Of a stretch of DNA of 10,012 bases, positions 1 through 6,191 are shown piece after piece (positions within the stretch are counted from its first letter, which is position 1; the number at the start of each line of letters is the position of its first letter). The stretch covers positions 1 to 10,012 of the forward strand of contig CAZSSM010000149.1 of the NCBI GenBank assembly GCA_964609385.1, read 5' to 3'. Under the pieces are notes generated by a model. That model ran no database searches and was not told the origin of the DNA. It saw only the letters and a program-made list of their open reading frames with translations. The position numbers were made by a program, and so were the translations under genes. This stretch comes from CAZSSM01 sp964609385. Lineage in GTDB: Bacteria > Planctomycetota > Planctomycetia > Isosphaerales > Isosphaeraceae.

Positions 1-1524
1 GACGTGATAAATGTCAGTCCGGCGGTCGTTCCAGTTTTGGACAGAGCCAGCCGAGCGGTGACGTCTAAGTAATTCGACATCTACATCATGAATGATGATA
101 TTTTCGATGTTAGGGTTGGACTCGGAGGCGATGGCGTCGCGGGCGAACTCAGCGTCGCTGGGGGTGAAGATGGCCGACTGGGCATAGTGGATGTCGGCGT
201 TCTCGACGAAGGGGAGATTGCCGGTGCAACCGGAGATGGCCACGTAGAGGTGGTTCTCGATGCAGCGGGCCAGGGCGCAGTAGCGGATCCGGAGGTATCC
301 GTGCTTGGTGTCGGTGTTGAAGGGAACGAAGATGATCGAGGCCCCTTTGGCGGCGGCGATCCGGACCAGCTCGGGGAACTCGATGTCGTAGCAGATCAGG
401 ATGGCCACACGCCCGCAGTCGGTGTCGAAGACTTCGACGCGGTCGCCGGGCGCCACACCCCACCACTTGCGTTCGCTGGGCGTGATGTGGATCTTGTACT
501 GCTTGCCGAGCGTCCCGTCGCGACGGAAGAGGTAGGCGATATTGTAGAGGACGTCGTCCTCGACGACGAACTGGGACCCGCCGACGATGTTGAGGTCGTA
601 TTTGACGGCGAATTCGGTGAACGCATCGAGATATTGCGGGGTGAATTCGGCGAGCTGACGGGCCGCCTCACCGGGTCGGCCGGCCGGGAGGCAACTGAGC
701 AACTGGGTGGTGAACAGCTCGGGGAAGACGACGAAGTCGGACTTGTAGTCGGAGGCGACGTCGATGAAGATCTCGCACTGGCGGGCGAAGGCCTCGAAGT
801 CGGGGATCGGCCGCATCAGGTGCTGCACGACGGTCAACCGGATCGGCTCGACGGGGTTATGGAATCTCCGCTTGGCCGACGGGCTGTAGTCGAAGTTCTT
901 CCACTCCAGGAAGGTGGCGTAGCCGCGCGAGTCGGTGTCGATGGGGAAATAGTTGGCGATGATCCCCTGGACGGCGAAGCCATTGGCCAGTTGGGTGGTC
1001 AGGACGGGGTCGAAGAGGGTGCCCTCGGCGACCTTCTCAACGTACTCGCGGGCCGAGAGCTTATCGGAGTGCTCGGAGTAGCCGGGGATCCGGCCACCGA
1101 TGATGATCCGGGCGAGGTTGCGCTCGCGGCAGAGCTCTTTGCGGGCGTCGTAGAGCCGCCTCGAGAGCTTCATGCCGCGATACTCGGGGTGGACCATGAT
1201 CTCGATGCCGTAGAGCGTATCGCCTCGCGGATTGTGATTGCGGATCATGCCGCCGTCGGAGGTCTTTTCCCAGTCGTGCCAGGCGAGGTTGGGCTGATAG
1301 TCGAGGATCAGGCTGCTGGAGGAAGCCACGAGCTTGCCATCGATCTCAATGCCGAGTTGGCCTTCGGGGAAGATCCGGATTTGGCTGATGATCTGCTCGC
1401 GGCGCCAGGTCTTCATGCCGGGGAAACAAAGCATCTGCAACTCGATCATCGCGTCGTAGTCGTCCGACGTAATCGGTCGGAGGACGGTCTTCAACTCGTG
1501 ATCTTTCAGGTCGGTTTCGTTCAT
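1..1524 (-). CDS. GNAT acetyltransferase / carbon-nitrogen hydrolase fusion protein (3' end outside window)
   Basis: The frame is open from ATG at 1524 to base 1 (508 residues, no stop), so only the last residues are missing if it matches Bacillus subtilis YhcX (about 510 residues, recalled). Residues ~12-150 form a GNAT acyltransferase domain with the core GIEIMVHPEYRGMKLS; the usual second Gly of the acetyl-CoA loop is replaced by Lys119. Residues ~228-500 form a nitrilase-fold amidase domain. Its expected triad is visible: Glu269 in FPELF, Lys344 in KQYKIHITPSE and Cys378 in ICYDIEFPE. This fold hydrolyses non-peptide C-N bonds in amides or nitriles; the substrate is unknown, and no signal peptide is seen, so it should be cytoplasmic. 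Both domains and their order match the YhcX-like family. No strong ribosome site precedes the ATG (only GGA about 10 bases upstream), so the start is set mainly by where homology begins. It lies 147 bp downstream of the kinase gene on the same strand. Family assignment is secure; the reaction is not. Confidence 0.93.
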   Translation of the reverse strand, partial: MNETDLKDHELKTVLRPITSDDYDAMIELQMLCFPGMKTWRREQIISQIRIFPEGQLGIEIDGKLVASSSSLILDYQPNLAWHDWEKTSDGGMIRNHNPRGDTLYGIEIMVHPEYRGMKLSRRLYDARKELCRERNLARIIIGGRIPGYSEHSDKLSAREYVEKVAEGTLFDPVLTTQLANGFAVQGIIANYFPIDTDSRGYATFLEWKNFDYSPSAKRRFHNPVEPIRLTVVQHLMRPIPDFEAFARQCEIFIDVASDYKSDFVVFPELFTTQLLSCLPAGRPGEAARQLAEFTPQYLDAFTEFAVKYDLNIVGGSQFVVEDDVLYNIAYLFRRDGTLGKQYKIHITPSERKWWGVAPGDRVEVFDTDCGRVAILICYDIEFPELVRIAAAKGASIIFVPFNTDTKHGYLRIRYCALARCIENHLYVAISGCTGNLPFVENADIHYAQSAIFTPSDAEFARDAIASESNPNIENIIIHDVDVELLRRHRSAGSVQNWNDRRTDIYHV

Positions 1525-1630
1525 GGGGGAGTTTCCGAGGCGAGATCGTGAGATGGTACGGTCGGGCCTGCGGGTATCCCTTTGAGGCGAATACCGTGCC
1601 GGCTTCGGCCTGCAAGGGGCCACCCACGAC

Positions 1631-1661
1631 ATTGTAGACCGGCCGATCGGAAAAGAGTCGA
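1631..1661 (-). promoter_or_regulatory. Possible promoter for the GNAT-hydrolase gene
   Basis: Reading leftward, the gap between the kinase stop and the hydrolase start contains TCGACT (1661-1656) as a possible -35 and TACAAT (1636-1631) as a possible -10. They match the sigma-70 consensus at 4/6 and 5/6 positions, but the 19-bp spacer is long. A perfect 8-base palindrome, CCGATCGG (1643-1650), lies in the spacer and could be an operator or chance. Transcription would start about 100 bases before the ATG at 1524. Planctomycete promoters are poorly defined, so this is tentative. I saw no convincing terminator hairpin with a T-run in this gap, so read-through from the kinase gene is equally possible. 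Confidence 0.25.
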
Positions 1662-1671
1662 CGGCGACGGT

Positions 1672-4600
1672 TCAGCGAGACGAGGCGTCGGGTCCGTCGG
1701 TTTCGGTTACGAAGGGGTCACGCGGGAAGCCGCGATCGAAGCGTTGGCGGATCGACTCGGAGCCTCGGAGGACGTTGAAGCGTTCGTCCTGGCGGAGGGC
1801 GGCGCGGAACGGTTGTCCGAGGGCGATCTGCTGGTCGATCAGGTCGATCGCCTCGTCGAGGCAACGGTCTCGAGCCTCGAGTCCGTCGGGTGTCTTGGAG
1901 AACAGTCCGAGGCAGGCGGCGAGGTCGGCAGCGATGCCGAGGCGTCTCGGCTCGGCCTTCGAATCGCGCCAGAAGGCGAGACGCTGACGCGCGACCTCGA
2001 CGGCCTCGATGGGCTGACCCTGTCGTCGACGGGCCAAGGCCAGTTCGACATAGGCATCGTCGATGACATCGAGGACTTCGGGGATCTGTCGGAGCGGCGA
2101 GTTGGCGGGTGGCGCTTTGGCCAGAGCCCGTTCCGCGATGCCCTGAGCTTGGGCGAACTGGCCGATCTTGTTGTGGATCGTCGAGAGGGCCCCCAAGGTC
2201 ATCAGGTGTTGGAAGGCCCGTTGGCTGTTCTGGGGCTCGTCGCGGAGCAGGTCGCCGACGAGCGCCTCAGCCTCCTGGAGCGGCTTGAGAGCTGCGGCCG
2301 GGTCGCCGGCCCGGTCGAGCGTGGCCCCGTAGTTGTATTGCGAGTTGGCCAAGGCGAGCTGGACGTTGCGGTTCTCCGGGGCGAGCGCCCGCATCCGGCT
2401 CATTTGCTCGATGGCGCGTCGCTGCGCCTGGGCCGCCTCGTCGAACCGATCCAGGTTTGAGAGGACGTTGCCGAGCTGGATCTCGGCTTGATTGGCCAAT
2501 CTTGGATAGGCCAGAACATTGGGACGCTCCTCGATGAGTTGGGCCAAGACCTTCCCGCAGCGCTCGAGCGCCCCGAGGGCTTGGTCGGATTGACCGCTCC
2601 GGAGGGCGGTGATCCCCTGAGAGAACAGGAGGAGCGCAAGGGGATATCGCTCGTCGAGGTCAGCCTCATCGGGCAGGTTATCGAAGACGCCGATGGCTTC
2701 CTTAAGCGCCTGACGCGCTTCGACCAGTTGACCCATCGATCCGAGGTGATTGCTGTATTGGCGGATCGCATCGGCGAGTCCGCGGATCCGTTCCCGATTT
2801 TCAGGTTGCTCGGTCTGCAGGGCGCGCCGGATCTGCACGGCTTCGCGATAACGATCGAGGGCCTCTTCGACGGCTTCCGTTTCGGAGAGGCGCCGGGCTT
2901 CCAGTAGCAGGCTTTTAGTCAGCCCGAGGCGCCCCTCGACCGACTGGGGGTCATCCTCGACCAGCCGACGACGGATCGCCAAGGCCTCCTGGGTCGCCTC
3001 TTTTGAGGCGTCCATTCCCTCCAGCTCGCGGGTCAGGACACCGATCTGGTCGAGGGTTTCGGCCAGTCCTGCAGAGATTTCATATGAATTGTTGTCCTGG
3101 TCGACCAGTTGGCGGTAATTGTCGAGCGCTTGGCGAAAGAGGTCACGGGCTTTGCTCGGATCACCGATCTGTCGGGTGAGCAGAGCCTGAGATGTCAGGG
3201 CCTCGGCCAGTTTCTGTTGGCGTTCCGGCTCGTCTTCAACGCCGGCCTCCTGGAGTGCCAGGGCGAGTTCGGAATAGAACTGACGGGGTCCCTCCAGGAG
3301 TCGGGTCCGGAGGTCGGTGAACTCGGGCTCTTCCAGGAGGAGGGTCTGGCTGACCTCATCGGAGTAGGTGCCGATGGCCTGGAGAGCGAGTTCGGATTGG
3401 CCGTCGGCGAAGGTCCGGGCGCGTTGCTCGGCCCGGAGGGCCTGGTTGATCCGATCGTTCGCGCGTCCTTGGATGGCGACGATCGTGGTGAGCCCGAGGC
3501 TGATCAAGATCAGGGCGGCCGTCGCGATGCCAACGACAGTCCGGTGGCGACGGCCCCAGCGGGCCAGTCGGACCGGCCAGAAATCGGGGTAGGCCGAGAC
3601 CGGCTCATCGGCCAGCCAGGCCTCCAAGTCGTCGTGGAGCGCGAGGGCCGAAGCGTAGCGGTCCTCGGGCCGCCAGGCCATCGCTTTGAGGCAGATCGCC
3701 TCCAAGGGGCGTGGAATGTCGGCCTGGATCTGACGCGGATTGTCGAAGCGGGCCGCGGCAGCTTTGGTGATGACATCGTTGACACGCGGGCCGGTATACG
3801 GGGCTTGACCGGTGAGGATGTGATAGAGCGTTGCCCCGAGGCAGAAGATGTCGACGGCTTGGGGCTCTGCGTCGGGATGGGCGTTCGGATCGGCCTGTTC
3901 GGGGCTCATGTAGGCCGGCGTACCGACGATCGCGCCCGAGGCGGTTTGGCCCGACCCGTCGCCGTCGTGTTGGGTGTCGTTCGGGTTCGTCGATGTCGAT
4001 CCGTTCGGAGCGCCCCTTTCGTCACCGAGGAGCTTGGCCAGACCCCAGTCGACCAGCAGGGTTTCGCCGAAGGGTCCCAGGAGGATGTTGCTCGGCTTGA
4101 TGTCGCGATGAACGACGCTCCGACTGTGCGCGTAGGCGACGCTCTGGCAGACGTCCTGGAACCGGCGGATCAATGCGCGGAGGTCGAACTCGATCGGCTC
4201 ATCGGGGCTGTTCGAGGGGGCTTGGTTCTGATTTCGATCTTGTTTGTTCGAGGTGTCCGGAACAGTACGCGACGCATGCCAAGTGTCGATGGCCTCGCGG
4301 AGGCTGCGACCGCGGACGAACCGCATCGCGTAGAAGGGGCGCCCGTTGCGATAGCGGCCCAGGGCGTAGATCGGGACGATCCCGGGGTGTTCCAGGCCGC
4401 CGGTGATCTCGGCCTCGAGCACGAACCGGCGACGGCTCTCGGGGTTATCGGCGAACCGGGCCTGGATCTCCTTGAGGGCGACCTCGCGTCGAAGCTCGCG
4501 GTCCAGGGCGATCGAGACCTCACCGAGACCACCGCGCGCATACGGGTTGAGGATCCGGAAGCGGCCTCGCGAGCCAGCCGATCGGTCGGTCGCTTCGGAG

Positions 4601-5010
4601 TCGTCGACGGGCGACTCGCGCCAGGTCGGATCGTCATGGGCGGGGAGGGTGACGGATCGGATTGTCGTCGACGTCGGATCCGGGTCGGTCGGCGCAGTTG
4701 ATGAGTCGCGGGGGTCGTGTTTCGGGCCAGCCGTGGAGGTGAGGAGTTCGTCGAGGTCGGGGGCGAGCTGAGCGAACCGGGTCCGATAGTCATGGGGGGT
4801 GGGCGTTTCGCCCGATTCGCGACGGAGTTCGACCTCTAGGGCGATCAGCTCGCGAAGAAGGACGGGCCGGTCGGGCTCGGGAGCCTGGTCGAGGACGGCT
4901 TCGATCTGAGGATGTCGGCCGGCGGCCCAGTCCGATTCGAAGTCGCTGCAGAGTCGGTCGATCCGGAAGACGAGGCTGAGCGGGAGCGAGTGGGGGTCTC
5001 GGGGATCCAT
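1672..5010 (-). CDS. Large membrane Ser/Thr protein kinase with C-terminal TPR region
   Basis: A 1112-residue eukaryotic-like (Hanks-type) kinase. Residues 1-90 are a helical region typical of planctomycete kinases linked to ECF sigma factors. The kinase domain spans ~151-468: glycine loop ARGGLGEV (158-165), ATP-anchoring Lys180 in VALKE, helix-C Glu199, catalytic HRDIKPSN (301-308), DWG (321-323) in place of DFG, GTPAYMSPEQ (363-372) and Asp387. All catalytic residues are present, so it should be active. Low-complexity Asn/Asp/Gln-rich inserts lie at ~247-272 and ~328-360; the latter lengthens the activation loop. One membrane span (~491-513) follows a basic stretch (RLARWGRRHR), which puts the kinase domain in the cytoplasm and the tail outside. 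Residues ~590-1060 are helical TPR-like repeats, likely for binding a ligand or partner. ATG at 5010 is six bases past the sigma stop and has a GAGGA site, which supports this start. It probably phosphorylates the adjacent sigma factor or a partner of it (inference). Confidence 0.95.
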   Translation of the reverse strand: MDPRDPHSLPLSLVFRIDRLCSDFESDWAAGRHPQIEAVLDQAPEPDRPVLLRELIALEVELRRESGETPTPHDYRTRFAQLAPDLDELLTSTAGPKHDPRDSSTAPTDPDPTSTTIRSVTLPAHDDPTWRESPVDDSEATDRSAGSRGRFRILNPYARGGLGEVSIALDRELRREVALKEIQARFADNPESRRRFVLEAEITGGLEHPGIVPIYALGRYRNGRPFYAMRFVRGRSLREAIDTWHASRTVPDTSNKQDRNQNQAPSNSPDEPIEFDLRALIRRFQDVCQSVAYAHSRSVVHRDIKPSNILLGPFGETLLVDWGLAKLLGDERGAPNGSTSTNPNDTQHDGDGSGQTASGAIVGTPAYMSPEQADPNAHPDAEPQAVDIFCLGATLYHILTGQAPYTGPRVNDVITKAAAARFDNPRQIQADIPRPLEAICLKAMAWRPEDRYASALALHDDLEAWLADEPVSAYPDFWPVRLARWGRRHRTVVGIATAALILISLGLTTIVAIQGRANDRINQALRAEQRARTFADGQSELALQAIGTYSDEVSQTLLLEEPEFTDLRTRLLEGPRQFYSELALALQEAGVEDEPERQQKLAEALTSQALLTRQIGDPSKARDLFRQALDNYRQLVDQDNNSYEISAGLAETLDQIGVLTRELEGMDASKEATQEALAIRRRLVEDDPQSVEGRLGLTKSLLLEARRLSETEAVEEALDRYREAVQIRRALQTEQPENRERIRGLADAIRQYSNHLGSMGQLVEARQALKEAIGVFDNLPDEADLDERYPLALLLFSQGITALRSGQSDQALGALERCGKVLAQLIEERPNVLAYPRLANQAEIQLGNVLSNLDRFDEAAQAQRRAIEQMSRMRALAPENRNVQLALANSQYNYGATLDRAGDPAAALKPLQEAEALVGDLLRDEPQNSQRAFQHLMTLGALSTIHNKIGQFAQAQGIAERALAKAPPANSPLRQIPEVLDVIDDAYVELALARRRQGQPIEAVEVARQRLAFWRDSKAEPRRLGIAADLAACLGLFSKTPDGLEARDRCLDEAIDLIDQQIALGQPFRAALRQDERFNVLRGSESIRQRFDRGFPRDPFVTETDGPDASSR

Positions 5011-5016
5011 GGGCGA

Positions 5017-5736
5017 TCAGGTCCTCGGGTCGGGCTCGGGGTCCTGGCTCCAGAGCTTACGGATAAGGTCCAGTTTGCGTTCGACGGTCCGGGTGACACA
5101 TCCGAGCCGATCGGCGATCTCGTCGTGGGCGTAGCCTTCGAGCTTGGCCAGGGCGACGGTCCGGAGCGTCGGGTCGAGGCGTTGGAGCTGATCGAGTCGG
5201 GTCTGAAACTCCTCGGCCAGCAGCGCGGCGAATTCGGGGGTCGGCTCCTCGGCGACGGCCTGGTCGATCGGCGAGCGTTCGCGAGGCGCGGAGCCATCTT
5301 CGCCGCTCTCGATGGCCCCTGCGGCCTCGTGGACGAGTCGGCCGCCTCCCCGTTTGAGTCGGGTCTCGCGACGGGTCAGGTCGACGGCCTTACGTGCGGT
5401 GAGGACGACCAGGAGTTTCCAAAGGTCCTGCCGGTCGCGGAGCCGTTCGAAGCGTCCGTCGGAGGCGCCTTGGCAGAGGCTCTGGAAGGCGCTGATGGCG
5501 GCGTCCTCTTCGTCGGCGACCGCGCGGGCCGGTCCGGAGGCCAAGCGCGTGCGGGCCAGGGCGACGATCCGCCCGAAGTAGCGGTCCCAGAGCGGCCCGG
5601 CAGCCTCGTTGTCGCCTTGCTTGAGCTGGTCGATCCAATGGGTCACCGAGCCCAGGCTGTCCCCCGAGACCGTGGAGGGCTGGCCGGGCGCGGTGGACTC
5701 ATCGGCCACCGGGCGTTCGCGATTCAGCTCCGACAT
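5017..5736 (-). CDS. ECF-type RNA polymerase sigma factor (planctomycete kinase-linked kind)
   Basis: A 239-residue sigma-70 family protein of the ECF type (Sigma70_ECF-like). Sigma region 2 spans ~33-127: an opening VTHWIDQLKQGDNEAAGPLW, the core-binding helix around DEEDAAISAFQSLC (75-88), and a basic -10-recognition stretch RKAVDLTRRETR (115-126). A poorly conserved acidic linker follows (~130-168). Sigma region 4 (~172-230) ends in a helix-turn-helix, GYAHDEIADRLGCVTRTVER, which would bind the -35 element. It directs RNA polymerase to a subset of promoters; its targets cannot be read here. The frame stays open upstream to an ATG at 5991, but the extra 85 residues do not resemble the family. 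ATG 5736 begins just before region 2, has a GGAG 11 bases upstream, and fits the usual family length. No anti-sigma gene is adjacent; the next gene, six bases on, is the Ser/Thr kinase, a pairing known in planctomycetes. Confidence 0.92.
   Translation of the reverse strand: MSELNRERPVADESTAPGQPSTVSGDSLGSVTHWIDQLKQGDNEAAGPLWDRYFGRIVALARTRLASGPARAVADEEDAAISAFQSLCQGASDGRFERLRDRQDLWKLLVVLTARKAVDLTRRETRLKRGGGRLVHEAAGAIESGEDGSAPRERSPIDQAVAEEPTPEFAALLAEEFQTRLDQLQRLDPTLRTVALAKLEGYAHDEIADRLGCVTRTVERKLDLIRKLWSQDPEPDPRT
5022..5026 (-). promoter_or_regulatory. Ribosome binding site of the kinase gene, inside the sigma gene
   Basis: GAGGA lies 11 bases before the kinase ATG (5010) and within the last codons of the sigma gene. 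A ribosome finishing the sigma gene therefore ends on the kinase start region, which is the usual arrangement for translational coupling and roughly balanced production of the two proteins. Confidence 0.55.
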
Positions 5737-5747
5737 AGGCGTGTCGA

Positions 5748-5751
5748 CTCC
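5748..5751 (-). promoter_or_regulatory. Ribosome binding site favouring the short sigma-factor start
   Basis: GGAG sits 11 bases upstream of ATG 5736. It supports that ATG over the in-frame ATG at 5991. The spacing is on the long side, so this is moderate evidence only. Confidence 0.4.
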
Positions 5752-6177
5752 GAAGGGGAGGCGGCCGTCGAGAGGGGCGATCCGGTCGCGGAGGGAATCA
5801 AGCATCCATCTTCGACAGGCGATCCCGAATCGGTCAACCGAGTCCGACACGATGCCGGCCACGACGAAGATCTTCCGACGAACGATGCTACGGGAGACGA
5901 GACCGATTCCGGACGATCGTTCGACCCGTTGATGTCGAAGCCGAACCCACGAGGCGCCGGCGATCCCAAAGGAGACGGGATCTCGACGCAACGGTGATGA
6001 GGATCGGCAACTGAGGAGACGACGAAGGGCGTCCTCGCCATGTCACCCATGACCAGGCGCTCTCGCGTCAGCGCAGGAGCCATCGGAAAAAAAATCGATC
6101 CACATGTCGGGTGGCGGACGGGCGTTGGCGAGTTGGGGGCACCGTTGCGTTTCAGATCGCGTTTCGATCCGCTCTTC

Positions 6178-6182
6178 GGAGA
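6178..6182 (+). promoter_or_regulatory. Ribosome binding site of the repeat-protein gene
   Basis: GGAGA lies nine bases upstream of ATG 6192, a good Shine-Dalgarno match and spacing. The frame upstream is open back to a stop at 6012 but has no better start. This site, with the LEPR-XLL-like motif beginning 22 residues in, fixes the start at 6192. Confidence 0.65.
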
Positions 6183-6191
6183 TGCTCCCCG

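Larger units (their letters stand above)
5737..6191. other. Divergent intergenic control region, no supported gene
   Basis: These 455 bases separate the leftward sigma-kinase operon from the rightward repeat-protein gene and should contain both promoters. I found no strong sigma-70 match for either direction. A run of eight A (6087-6094) flanked by ATCG and TCGAT stands out in otherwise GC-rich sequence and could be an A-tract or UP-like element for the rightward gene. Open frames crossing the gap (for example 6083-5724 on the minus strand) give Ser/Pro-rich products with no recognisable domain and no ribosome site, so I treat the stretch as non-coding. Sites for the neighbouring ECF sigma factor may lie here, but its consensus is unknown. 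Confidence 0.6.

Noticed and set aside
88..1551. A 487-codon plus-strand open frame.
   Set aside because: It is antisense to the GNAT-hydrolase gene, whose reading has full domain and catalytic-motif support; the plus-strand product resembles nothing.
1573..1595. An inverted repeat GGTAT...ATACC and nearby GC-rich short stems between kinase and hydrolase genes, as a terminator.
   Set aside because: Stems are only 4-5 bp, the larger loop is 13 bases, and no T-run follows in the direction of transcription.
3109..4701. A 530-codon plus-strand open frame, with similar ones at 1582-2460 and 4912-5997.
   Set aside because: They lie opposite the kinase and sigma genes, a common effect of high GC at third codon positions. 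No domains are visible.
5808..5837. A leftward sigma-70-like promoter for the sigma-kinase operon: TTGACC, an 18-bp spacer, then GAAGAT.
   Set aside because: The -10 matches the consensus at only three of six positions; I would not annotate it without a mapped transcription start.
5737..5991. An N-terminal extension of the sigma factor to ATG 5991 (324 residues).
   Set aside because: The extra residues do not resemble the family, and ATG 5736 has better placement and a plausible ribosome site.
5724..6083. A 119-codon minus-strand open frame overlapping the sigma start by 13 bases; a possible small upstream gene.
   Set aside because: The product is Ser/Pro-rich with no domain, and the bases before its ATG are a T-run without a ribosome site. 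It was not excluded by conservation, which I could not test.
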